In this document: piece after piece, positions 1-7,207 of the stretch
Layout of the letters: every line of letters starts with the position of its first letter
Numbering within the stretch: position 1 is the stretch's first letter
Assembly (NCBI GenBank): GCA_938023515.1
Contig: CALJDR010000041.1
Coordinates: forward strand, 1 to 16,783
Reading direction: 5' to 3'
DNA: 16,783 nucleotides
Origin: an uncultured Flavobacteriales bacterium
GTDB lineage: Bacteria; Bacteroidota; Bacteroidia; Flavobacteriales; UBA1820
Program-made: the position numbers and the translations under genes
The notes under the pieces: model-generated
The model's input: only the letters and a program-made list of their open reading frames with translations
Databases searched by the model: none
Told to the model about the DNA's origin: nothing

Positions 1-45
1 ACACAAGGAGTATCGTCGGCAGCGTCAGATGTGTATAAGAGACAG
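1..45 (+). other. Synthetic Nextera/P5 adapter with sample index (not genomic)
   Basis: Bases 1-4 (ACAC) match the end of the Illumina P5 primer, 5-12 (AAGGAGTA) sit where an i5 index belongs, and 13-45 match the Nextera read-1 adapter, ending in the 19-base Tn5 mosaic end AGATGTGTATAAGAGACAG at 27-45. From memory this index is the one sold as S507. The stretch is library DNA carried into the assembly. It creates false peptide ends: MYKRQ on the plus strand, and LSLIHI plus a stop on the minus strand. Genomic sequence starts at 46. Confidence 0.98.
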
Positions 46-945
46 ATGTATGGCTGGGATCGGCGGCCGGTAAGAACGGATTACCAAATATATGCCGAAG
101 AAGATCGCCATAGCCGCCAACACCGTATCCCAGTGCAGTTTATCCTGTCCCATCCACAGGGAAACCGCCGTAGCGATGATCGGGCCTATGTAGGCGTACA
201 TACTGCTGACCATCGGTTTGACGTATTTCAATCCGTAAGCCTGCAACAGGTTGGGGAGAAAAGTCGGCAATAACAGCACAAACAGGTAAGCCCACAGTAC
301 CGGATGCGTGAAGGCTGCATAATCCGTGTGAACGATAGCCGGCGCCCCGAACGGCAGCATCATCAAGGCTCCGGCACAATAGATCCACCGCAAGACCGTC
401 AGCGTTTTGTATTTGGCGAGCAATTTTTTGACCCACACCATATAAAAAGCCGTAAAGAATACGCATAACAGCACGAACAGGTTTCCGTACAGGGTCGACG
501 CCGGATGGGAGGAAGAAGTCCCCATCAGGATCACAGCCGCCGCGCCTCCGGCAGCGAATAAAACTCCTATGATCCGCTTGGGCGTGAACTTGTCGATCCC
601 GATGATCACGGACAATATCAACACGAATATCGGAATCAGCGTACCAATGACGGATCCGTCTACCGGGCTGGTATGCGCTACGCCTTCCATCAGGAAAATT
701 TTCCGCAGCGCGGTGATCAGCAGCGCAGCTCCTATCAATTTAGGGATGTCCCTTTTATCCACCTTTTCCCAGGGACTGAAAGGGAGTGTAGCCAAAGAAA
801 ACAAAGCCGCTATCACGACCGCAGAAGTGGCCATGGCCAGCGGCGAGATGTACTGGGGCATTACGATCTTGTAAAACGGGTAATCGAGCGCCCAGATGAC
901 GTTACACGCCAAAAGGGCGATATGGGGACGTATTGACTTGTCCAT
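46..945 (-). CDS. EamA/DMT-family membrane transporter, C-terminus cut off
   Basis: Inner-membrane permease of the drug/metabolite transporter superfamily (EamA type); the substrate cannot be told from sequence. The 300 genomic codons show about ten hydrophobic helices in two EamA-like halves, for example LIGAALLITAL near residue 70, LIPIFVLILSVIIGI near 105, LYGNLFVLLCVFFTAFYMVW near 150, and a last helix near 275-290. The start is the ATG at 943-945, giving MDKSIRPHIALL with no clear Shine-Dalgarno. Family members are usually about 290-310 residues, so little is missing. The reading frame runs on into the left adapter, which adds LSLIHI and a TGA; neither those six residues nor that stop is biological. 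It is transcribed away from ppdK, so the two share the upstream region 946-1304. The family call is firm and the substrate unknown. Confidence 0.85.
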
Positions 946-1304
946 ATCGGGTTTAGGTTTTAGGTTGGGTACAGCAATTTAGCAAATAATCCGTTATCAT
1001 CCAAAACGAAACCCGTTTTTTTACGCAGAGGCACAAAAGAAAATTCTGAAAATCAGTGTATTTGATCGGGACATTCGGACATTCCACCACATACGAATTA
1101 CATATTCAGGCTTTTAGCAACAGAGAGGCTAAAAAAAGATAGTTATAATCCTTTATTTTTCCGAAAAAAAGACCTAATTTCGCAAGCATCTCAAACGGCT
1201 AACGACGCACAGCGTTATCTATTGAGTATCAGTTTTTTGAAAAAAGTAATTCAAAATAATCACGGCCCGCGACCCGAGGGCGCAGGCCACAAACCAAACA
1301 CATT
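946..1304. other. Intergenic region between divergent transporter and ppdK genes
   Basis: No gene or RNA is recognisable in these 359 bases. The region is AT-rich up to about 1260. It holds a possible ppdK promoter near 1152-1182 and a GC-rich leader (1261-1290) just before the ppdK ATG. A weak 6-bp hairpin with arms AAAACG/CGTTTT at 1003-1020 is followed by T's, but no gene ends there. No convincing promoter for the minus-strand transporter was found. Confidence 0.6.
1152..1182 (+). promoter_or_regulatory. Possible ppdK promoter (Bacteroidota type)
   Basis: TAATTTCG at 1175-1182 matches the Bacteroidota -7 element TAnnTTTG except for one C. A TTTA lies 19 bases upstream (1152-1155) where TTTG is expected. 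If used, transcription would start near 1189 and leave a leader of about 115 nt before the ATG at 1305. The match is imperfect, so this is tentative. Confidence 0.3.
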
Positions 1305-4037
1305 ATGAGTAACGTAAAGTATGTTTACACGTTCGGCGACGGAAAAGCCGAAGGGAAAGCAGACATGAAAAATCTGCTTGGCGGTAAAGGTGCCAACCTT
1401 GCTGAGATGAACTTACTGGGACTCCCTGTCCCCGCCGGCTTCACGATCACTACCGAAGCCTGCACCCTCTACAATCAGCAGGGTAAAGATTCTGTAGTAA
1501 AACTGATCGAAAACGATGTAAAGGCCGGGATCGCCCACATGGAGAAGATCATGAACGCTAAGTTCGGCTCCAAAGGAGAGGCATTCCCATTGATGGTTTC
1601 CGTACGCTCAGGTGCCCGGGTATCCATGCCTGGCATGATGAATACAGTACTGAACCTGGGTATCAACGACGATGCCGTAAAACTGCTGGCCGAAAAATCC
1701 GGCAATCCACGTTTTGCCTGGGACTCCTACCGCCGTTTCATCCAGATGTACGGCGATGTGGTCATGGGTGTGGAGGCTGCCAAAGGTGAACACGATCCGT
1801 TCGAAGTAGAAATCGACAAGCTCAAAGCAGCCCGCGGCCTGAAACAGGATACAGAATTTACGGTAGAAGACCTGAAGAAACTCGTAGAAGCCTTCAAAAA
1901 GGTTGTGAAAGACCATACCGGCAAAGAATTCCCGACCAACCCTTGGGATCAGCTTTGGGGTGCCGTATGCGCCGTGTTCGATTCCTGGAACACCGAGCGT
2001 GCCGTGCTTTACCGCCAGCTCAATCAGATCCCCGAAGAATGGGGCACTGCTGTTAACGTACAGTCGATGGTTTACGGAAACATGGGCCAGAACTCGGCTA
2101 CCGGCGTATGTTTCTCGCGCGATGCCGCCACCGGAGAAGACCTGTTCAACGGTGAATACCTAATCGACGCGCAAGGCGAAGACGTGGTTGCCGGTATCCG
2201 CACTCCTCAGGAAATCACGCTCGAAGGTTCGCGCCGCTGGGCCAAACTTCAGGGTGTTTCCGAAGAGGACCGCAAGAACAAATACCCCTCTCTGGAAGAA
2301 GCTATGCCGCAAGCTTACGCAGCCCTGAACGCCACCCAGGAAAAACTGGAAAACCACTTCCACGATATGCAGGATATGGAGTTTACCATTCAGGACGGCA
2401 AACTCTGGATGCTCCAGACCCGTAACGGAAAACGCACCGGTACGGCTATGGTCAAAATGGCAGTAGACATGCTTAAACAGGGTATGATCGATGAAAAGAC
2501 CGCCCTTCTGCGCCTGGAACCGAACAAGCTGGACGAACTGCTCCACCCGGTATTCGACAAGGCCGCACTGAAATCCGCCAAAGTACTTACCAAAGGACTT
2601 CCCGCTTCCCCGGGCGCTGCCTGCGGACGCGTAGTATTCTTCGCCGACGAAGCTGAAGAGTGGAAGAACCGTGGAGAGAAGATCATTCTGGTACGTCAGG
2701 AGACTTCCCCGGAAGACCTTCGCGGCATGCACGTATCCGAAGGCATCCTTACTGCCCGCGGCGGTATGACCTCCCACGCAGCCGTTGTGGCCCGCGGTAT
2801 GGGTAAATGCTGCGTATCGGGAGCCGGCGAAGTGATTGTAGACTATAAAAAGCGTCAGTTCTCAGTAGGCAACACCGTTGTCAAGGAAGGCGATTGGGTC
2901 TCCCTGAACGGCTCGACCGGCGAGGTTTATCTCGGACAGGTAGAAACCGCTGCCGCTACGCTGGACGACGACTTCAAGGCTATCATGGACCTGGCCGAGA
3001 AAAACACCCGTATGTATGTGCGCACCAATGCAGATACTCCGCACGATGCACAGGTGGCCCGCAATTTCGGCGCCAAAGGTGTAGGTCTGTGCCGCACGGA
3101 ACATATGTTCTTTGAGGGCGACCGTATCGACGCTATGCGCGAAATGATTCTTTCCGATACCGTAGAAGAGCGCCGCGCTGCCTTGGCCAAGATACTTCCT
3201 GTACAGCGTGCCGACTTCGAAGGCATCCTCAAAGCCATGGACGGACTGGGCGTAACGATCCGCCTGCTCGACCCGCCCTTGCACGAATTCACACCGAACG
3301 AACCCGCTTCCCAGGAATACATGGCCAAAAAGATGGGCATTCCGGTAGAGAAAGTGAAAGAGAAAGTGGATTCTCTGCACGAGTTCAACCCGATGCTCGG
3401 ACACCGCGGTTGCCGTTTGGGCATTACCTATCCGGAAATCACCGAGATGCAGGCACGCGCTATCATTGAAGCAGCCTGCGACCTGAAAAAACAAGGCCTC
3501 GACCCCAAACCGGAGATCATGGTTCCGCTGGTAGGCACCGTGAAGGAGCTTAAACAGCAGGCCGGAATCATCCGCGAAACGGCCGAAAAGGTATTCGCTG
3601 AAAAAGGCGTGAAAGTGGACTACATGCTCGGAACGATGATCGAGATCCCGCGTGCCGCCCTGACCGCTGACCAGATCGCCGAAGTGGCCGAGTTCTTCTC
3701 GTTCGGTACCAACGACCTTACGCAGATGACTTTTGGATACTCCCGCGACGACGCCGGCAAGTTCCTTCCTGAGTACATCAAGAAAGGCATCCTCAAGACG
3801 GATCCGTTCGCTGTCCTCGACCAGGAAGGCGTAGGCCAGCTGGTAGAAATGGGCGTGAAGAAAGGCCGCTCGACTAATGCCGACCTGAAGGTGGGTATCT
3901 GCGGAGAGCACGGAGGAGAACCTTCTTCGGTTATCTTCTGCGACAAGGTAGGCATGAACTATGTTTCCTGCTCGCCGTTCCGTGTGCCTATCGCCCGTCT
4001 GGCAGCCGCTCAGGCAGCCCTGATGCACAAGAAGTAA
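1305..4037 (+). CDS. ppdK: Pyruvate, phosphate dikinase
   Basis: Cytoplasmic enzyme that interconverts pyruvate, ATP and phosphate with PEP, AMP and pyrophosphate; in anaerobic Bacteroidota it links glycolysis and gluconeogenesis at the PEP node. The 910 residues show the full domain order. The N-terminal ATP-grasp part begins with GGKGANLAEM (about residues 26-35) and has RSGARVSMPGMM near 101. The central phosphohistidine domain has GGMTSHAAVVARGMG with the swivelling catalytic His at 491. The C-terminal PEP/pyruvate barrel has GTNDLTQMTFGYSRDD and CGEHGGEPSS with catalytic Cys 866. Both catalytic positions lie about 35 residues after those I recall for the 874-residue Clostridium symbiosum enzyme (His455, Cys831), which fits the greater length. 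The ATG at 1305 directly precedes the conserved N-terminus. The gene is intact, monocistronic, and followed by a strong terminator. Confidence 0.98.
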   Translation: MSNVKYVYTFGDGKAEGKADMKNLLGGKGANLAEMNLLGLPVPAGFTITTEACTLYNQQGKDSVVKLIENDVKAGIAHMEKIMNAKFGSKGEAFPLMVSVRSGARVSMPGMMNTVLNLGINDDAVKLLAEKSGNPRFAWDSYRRFIQMYGDVVMGVEAAKGEHDPFEVEIDKLKAARGLKQDTEFTVEDLKKLVEAFKKVVKDHTGKEFPTNPWDQLWGAVCAVFDSWNTERAVLYRQLNQIPEEWGTAVNVQSMVYGNMGQNSATGVCFSRDAATGEDLFNGEYLIDAQGEDVVAGIRTPQEITLEGSRRWAKLQGVSEEDRKNKYPSLEEAMPQAYAALNATQEKLENHFHDMQDMEFTIQDGKLWMLQTRNGKRTGTAMVKMAVDMLKQGMIDEKTALLRLEPNKLDELLHPVFDKAALKSAKVLTKGLPASPGAACGRVVFFADEAEEWKNRGEKIILVRQETSPEDLRGMHVSEGILTARGGMTSHAAVVARGMGKCCVSGAGEVIVDYKKRQFSVGNTVVKEGDWVSLNGSTGEVYLGQVETAAATLDDDFKAIMDLAEKNTRMYVRTNADTPHDAQVARNFGAKGVGLCRTEHMFFEGDRIDAMREMILSDTVEERRAALAKILPVQRADFEGILKAMDGLGVTIRLLDPPLHEFTPNEPASQEYMAKKMGIPVEKVKEKVDSLHEFNPMLGHRGCRLGITYPEITEMQARAIIEAACDLKKQGLDPKPEIMVPLVGTVKELKQQAGIIRETAEKVFAEKGVKVDYMLGTMIEIPRAALTADQIAEVAEFFSFGTNDLTQMTFGYSRDDAGKFLPEYIKKGILKTDPFAVLDQEGVGQLVEMGVKKGRSTNADLKVGICGEHGGEPSSVIFCDKVGMNYVSCSPFRVPIARLAAAQAALMHKK

Positions 4038-4058
4038 TCAGACTCTTCTATTATATGC

Positions 4059-4092
4059 AAATCCGCCCCGGAATTTCCGGGGCGGATTTTTT
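4059..4092 (+). terminator. Rho-independent terminator of ppdK
   Basis: GC-rich hairpin with 13-bp arms (4059-4071 pairing with 4077-4089), core CCGCCCCGG against CCGGGGCGG and an AATTT loop. A run of six T's (4087-4092) overlaps the end of the 3' arm. It begins 21 bases after the ppdK stop. Confidence 0.9.
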
Positions 4093-4144
4093 ATAAGGGA
4101 CAATTTTGCTTATATAGAACTCATTTACAAGGAAATAACCAGAC

Positions 4145-4185
4145 ACACAAAAGGCCCTCGAACAATATTCGCGGACCTTTTGTGT
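4145..4185 (-). terminator. Hairpin after the deacetylase gene, probable terminator
   Basis: Perfect 10-bp outer arms ACACAAAAGG (4145-4154) and CCTTTTGTGT (4176-4185), with inner pairing interrupted by two mismatches around a CAATA loop. It starts 16 bases past the end of the minus-strand gene at 4202. Read on either strand, the T-run lies inside the 3' arm and no T-tract follows, so it is not a textbook terminator; it may stabilise the transcript 3' end instead. Confidence 0.5.
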
Positions 4186-4201
4186 AGAGGGATGCGCCGT
4201 A

Positions 4202-5020
4202 TTATTTTTCAGCCTCTATCACATCCTTAAATGTCTTAAAGCTATACCCTTTCTCTTTCAGTTTTTCGATGATTTCCCCCAAGTGCGTGTACAATCTGTC
4301 GTCGTCGGTACGGTTCGGGTAATTCATCGCATGCACGAGGATGACAGCCCCATTGAGGGTATGTTCTTTCTCGTAATTCCAGATATTGTCGAGCAATTGC
4401 TGGGCCGAATGGTAGGAAGGATCCTCCGGGCCCATCCAATCCAGCCCTGTTACCAGGCCTTCGGTCGGATTGACCAATTTATATCCCAATTTACGCAATG
4501 CATCGGCACTGAACTGGTTGTAATACTCATAAGGCGGGATCATCCATTGGTACTGCTCTTTCTTCAGCCCCAATTTTTCGAGCTCGGCTTCCATTCCCTG
4601 AATATCACGCGCCAGGGAATCCTCCGTTACCAGGTTCACGTTCCGGTCCTCGTACGAGCAAAGCAAAAGATGCTTGTCGGAGTGCGCAGACAAATAATGG
4701 CCCTGTCCTATAATATCCTTGAGAGTTTGCTGGTATTTTTCCACCCGGAAGCAATTCCCGGTAGGAAAGAAAGAACCTTTGACCCCGTGCTCGGCCAGTA
4801 TCTCCACGACCGGCGCCGCGCCGTCGAAATTTTCAAAATATCCGTCGTCGTCCGTGCTGTAATGCCCGGTAAAGACCAGGTATACGGATTTTTCATCGGG
4901 GTTAACTTTTTGCGCCACGCCATACTGGTCGTTCACCAAGACGAGCTCCTTTTTTTTACCACAGCCCACTACCACCATCAAAGCGGTAAGCACAAATACG
5001 GAAAGGATTGTTTTTTTCAT
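4202..5020 (-). CDS. NodB-like polysaccharide deacetylase lipoprotein
   Basis: Predicted lipid-anchored carbohydrate esterase-4 (NodB fold) protein that would deacetylate an N-acetylated polysaccharide outside the cytoplasm; the substrate is unknown. Of 272 residues, 1-20 are a lipoprotein signal ending in VVVGC with lipidated Cys20. The NodB part runs from about 45 to 268. The metal-binding HSxxH motif is present (His113, His117), as is a PPY motif (161-164) and a C-terminal LVH with His230. The first motif departs from the usual TFDDG: it reads VFTGHYSTDDDG at 49-60, a longer loop with three Asp (57-59). The ATG at 5018-5020 starts a proper signal peptide. A TATATTTG box lies 32 bases upstream. 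It stands alone, convergent with ppdK. The fold is well supported, but activity is uncertain because of the altered motif. Confidence 0.85.
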   Translation of the reverse strand: MKKTILSVFVLTALMVVVGCGKKKELVLVNDQYGVAQKVNPDEKSVYLVFTGHYSTDDDGYFENFDGAAPVVEILAEHGVKGSFFPTGNCFRVEKYQQTLKDIIGQGHYLSAHSDKHLLLCSYEDRNVNLVTEDSLARDIQGMEAELEKLGLKKEQYQWMIPPYEYYNQFSADALRKLGYKLVNPTEGLVTGLDWMGPEDPSYHSAQQLLDNIWNYEKEHTLNGAVILVHAMNYPNRTDDDRLYTHLGEIIEKLKEKGYSFKTFKDVIEAEK

Positions 5021-5051
5021 GTCAGGAAATTTGTGAAGTATTAATTTGACT

Positions 5052-5059
5052 CAAATATA
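5052..5059 (-). promoter_or_regulatory. -7 box for the deacetylase lipoprotein gene
   Basis: On the minus strand the bases read TATATTTG, an exact TAnnTTTG match, 31 bases before the ATG. No clear TTTG is seen 19-22 bases further upstream, so only half of the promoter is supported. Confidence 0.4.
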
Positions 5060-5206
5060 AATAAAAAATAGAAAACCATTCGAAGGGTAAGCGGCCGAGC
5101 CATTCCTTTTCTAAAGAAAAATAACCCCAACCCGGCCTGTTTGATGCTTCCTTTTTGATCATATTAGAGAAAGAGTAATCAAGATCGGAAAGACAATGAA
5201 GAAAGC

Positions 5207-5235
5207 AAAAGCGCTTACATAGATTATGTAAGCGC
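5207..5235 (-). terminator. Rho-independent terminator of tRNA-Lys
   Basis: Perfect 11-bp hairpin (5211-5221 with 5225-5235, three-base loop). On the minus strand it is followed by TTTTGCTTTC. It begins 11 bases after the tRNA 3' end, so the tRNA is a single-gene transcript. Confidence 0.85.
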
Positions 5236-5246
5236 CTCTTCTAAAG

Positions 5247-5319
5247 TGTTCCGGGAGGGGCTCGAACCCTCGACCCATTGATTAAGAGTCAATTGCTCTA
5301 CCAACTGAGCTACCGAAAC
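5247..5319 (-). tRNA. tRNA-Lys (anticodon CTT)
   Basis: 73-base cloverleaf on the minus strand. The acceptor stem GTTTCGG/CCGGAAC has seven pairs with one T-G wobble, and the discriminator base is A at 5247. The D arm is GCTC/GAGC with AGTTGGTA in the loop. The anticodon stem ATTGA/TCAAT carries loop CTCTTAA, giving anticodon CTT for lysine AAG codons. The T arm is GAGGG/CCCTC with TTCGAGC. The 3' CCA is not encoded (the next bases are CAC), so it must be added after transcription. It has its own promoter and terminator. Confidence 0.97.
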
Positions 5320-5355
5320 TCTGCTTGTGAGTAATTACCCTCACGTTTGCGGGCA

Positions 5356-5386
5356 CAAAAATACCACTAATATTCTTTTAAGGCAA
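5356..5386 (-). promoter_or_regulatory. Promoter of tRNA-Lys
   Basis: Minus strand TATTTTTG (5363 to 5356) is an exact TAnnTTTG -7 box. ATTG, one base off TTTG, ends 20 bases upstream (core at 5384-5386). The predicted start near 5349 leaves about 30 nt of leader before the tRNA 5' end at 5319. Confidence 0.55.
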
Positions 5387-5429
5387 TAAAAAAATGATTT
5401 TTTTAAAAATTGTGAAAGTTTAACCAACG

Positions 5430-5463
5430 TTTGTGCAGCTATGACAAATATTTTTTAGATTTG
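5430..5463 (+). promoter_or_regulatory. Promoter of the PUR-family gene
   Basis: TTTG at 5430-5433 and TAGATTTG at 5456-5463 match the Bacteroidota -33 (TTTG) and -7 (TAnnTTTG) elements exactly, with a 22-base spacer that is slightly long. The predicted start is near 5470, about 25 nt before the ATG. It lies back-to-back with the tRNA-Lys promoter. Confidence 0.6.
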
Positions 5464-5495
5464 TGCTATACTTTATCACAAATTCCTAACTAACA

Positions 5496-5915
5496 ATGGC
5501 AGAAAACGATTTTCAGGCAAACGAAGAAATTTTTTCCAAAGCGCTAAGAGCCGGCAGAAGGACTTATTTCTTTGACGTGAGAGCCACCAAGGCAGGAGAT
5601 TACTACCTGACCATCACCGAAAGCAAAAAATTCAGTCAGGAGTCCGGAGAAAGCGAATACAAAAAGCATAAGATCTATTTGTACAAAGAAGATTTCGAAG
5701 CATTCCGCTCTTTCCTGGATGAAGCGACCGACTTTATCCTGCAGGAAAAAGGATCCGAAGTCATCTCGGAACGCCATATAAAAGATTATAAAAAACCGGC
5801 ATACGACCAACCGGAAGATAAGGAAGCTCCGGATACCGCAGAAGAAGAAAAGAAACCGGCTAACGACCCGGTATTAGATAGTCGTTTTACGAATATCGAA
5901 TTCGAAGATATCTGA
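5496..5915 (+). CDS. PUR-family (DUF3276) nucleic-acid-binding protein
   Basis: Small cytoplasmic protein of the bacterial PUR group (DUF3276), related to eukaryotic Pur-alpha and Borrelia BpuR; relatives bind single-stranded DNA or RNA, and the targets here are unknown. The 139 residues divide into a PUR fold at about 8-95, with the typical FSKALRAGRRTYFFDVR and DYYLTITESKK, and an acidic, Glu/Lys/Pro-rich, probably disordered tail from about 100 ending SRFTNIEFEDI. The length is normal for the group. The ATG at 5496 lies 33 bases after an exact -7 box. The next gene starts 19 bases after its stop with no terminator between, so the two are probably co-transcribed. The call is firm for the family, not for a function. 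Confidence 0.9.
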   Translation: MAENDFQANEEIFSKALRAGRRTYFFDVRATKAGDYYLTITESKKFSQESGESEYKKHKIYLYKEDFEAFRSFLDEATDFILQEKGSEVISERHIKDYKKPAYDQPEDKEAPDTAEEEKKPANDPVLDSRFTNIEFEDI

Positions 5916-5934
5916 TTCTTAAAAAACACAGCCC

Positions 5935-7140
5935 ATGAAAAAAATAATACTGACCACCGTTTGTGCGCTCTTGCTGGCACCTGTATTTTTCTCTTGTTCG
6001 GGAGGAAAAAAAGAATTATCCGAAGGCTTCTTTGCGATAGAACTTCCTACCGGCAACAAGGAAAAGAACATCAATATGTCCCGGGTAGCAGAATCTATCT
6101 CTTATATCCCGCTGGAAACCACCGAAGACTGCAGGATCGAAAGTATTCAGAAGATAGTCCCGATGAAAGACTACCTGATCATTATGGACATAAAATCATG
6201 GGAACATGTCTACTTATTCACTAAGGAAGGGAAATTTGTCCGGGAAATAAGTTCCAAGGGCACAGACGAAAATCAGTACGCTATCTTGGGCGATGTAACA
6301 GCCGACCCTGAGAACAACCGAATATTCATCCTGGATGCCGCACGCAGAATGATCTTGGAATTTGATCCCGAGGGAACATTCCTGTCCAAGACACCCACCC
6401 TTTTCTATGTGGCAAATTTCCAGTACATAGCGGACAGTACCCTTGCACTGAACCCCAATTACAACAATAGCAAATATTTTGGAGGAGATACCCCAAACCT
6501 GATCCTCATGAACTTACAAGACGGCGTCACCGGCCGGTACGTCGTACGTCCCAAGGCTCTGGATCCGTCTTATATGTTAGGCGTACGGTCTAATTTCAGC
6601 CGGACAAAAGACGGAGTGACTTTCATCGCCCCTCTCTGCGATACGGTATTCCTCGCTACAAAGAGCGGCGTAAGACCCTTGTATCTGGCCGATTTCGGCA
6701 ACAACAATGAAGCCTTGAACAAGAAATACATCGAAGATGTTTTGAAAAGCAAACCGGCCATATATTCCCTGGACAAGCTATATGAAAGCTTGGATAATGT
6801 ATTCATGTCCGGATTTTACGCTTACGACGATGTCGTCCTGGCGACTTACAGCAAGCAGGGCCGTAATTATTCGGCTTTTTTCTATCCGGAAAGTGGGAAA
6901 TTGATCACCGGCTGCTCCCTGCAGCCTAACGTGACCATTCCTGTAGCCAATGACATGGACGGCATCACGGTGTTCAGTCCTCTGGGCAGCCAGGGAAATT
7001 CAATGTATTGCTACACTACCCTCGGGCTGGTAGAGGGCGGGAACGATACTATGCTGCCCGACGAAGCGAAAAAAATAAAAGACTCTCTTAAACCCGGGGA
7101 CAACCCGGTATTGGCAGTGGTCAATCTCAAAAATAAATAA
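5935..7140 (+). CDS. Six-bladed beta-propeller lipoprotein
   Basis: Predicted envelope lipoprotein of the six-bladed beta-propeller family common in gut Bacteroidota (BF3164-like/DUF5128 type); its ligand is unknown. Of 401 residues, 1-21 form a lipoprotein signal ending VFFSC with lipidated Cys21. The family opening SRVAESISYIPLETTEDC lies at about 49-66. Blade-like repeats follow, such as YLFTKEGKFVREISSKGTDE and ADPENNRIFILDAARRMIL (about 90-145), each pairing a beta strand with a Gly/Asp turn. No catalytic motif is visible. It starts 19 bases after the PUR gene and is probably its operon partner, an association for which I know no functional explanation. A strong hairpin terminator follows 10 bases after the stop. 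Confidence 0.85.
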   Translation: MKKIILTTVCALLLAPVFFSCSGGKKELSEGFFAIELPTGNKEKNINMSRVAESISYIPLETTEDCRIESIQKIVPMKDYLIIMDIKSWEHVYLFTKEGKFVREISSKGTDENQYAILGDVTADPENNRIFILDAARRMILEFDPEGTFLSKTPTLFYVANFQYIADSTLALNPNYNNSKYFGGDTPNLILMNLQDGVTGRYVVRPKALDPSYMLGVRSNFSRTKDGVTFIAPLCDTVFLATKSGVRPLYLADFGNNNEALNKKYIEDVLKSKPAIYSLDKLYESLDNVFMSGFYAYDDVVLATYSKQGRNYSAFFYPESGKLITGCSLQPNVTIPVANDMDGITVFSPLGSQGNSMYCYTTLGLVEGGNDTMLPDEAKKIKDSLKPGDNPVLAVVNLKNK

Positions 7141-7150
7141 CACTTTCCTT

Positions 7151-7191
7151 AAAACTGAAAAATCCCGCCATAGGCGGGATTTTTCAGTTTT
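7151..7191. terminator. Bidirectional terminator between convergent operons
   Basis: Perfect 19-bp inverted repeat (7151-7169 with 7173-7191, loop ATA). The core is CCCGCC/GGCGGG and each strand ends in an AAAA or TTTT flank. It serves the beta-propeller gene on the plus strand and ribB on the minus strand, whose stop is only 16 bases away. Confidence 0.92.
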
Positions 7192-7207
7192 AATATACTT
7201 CGGGCCA

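Noticed and set aside
31..273. Plus-strand open frame beginning MYKRQ
   Set aside because: Its first residues are the Nextera adapter translated from GTG at 31; the rest is antisense to the transporter gene.
2862..4028. A 388-codon open frame on the minus strand opposite ppdK
   Set aside because: Antisense to the conserved ppdK barrel; no recognisable motif and no start region.
5182..5193. AGATCGGAAAGA, another TruSeq-like string
   Set aside because: Only the first nine bases match and the flanks are ordinary intergenic DNA; coincidence.
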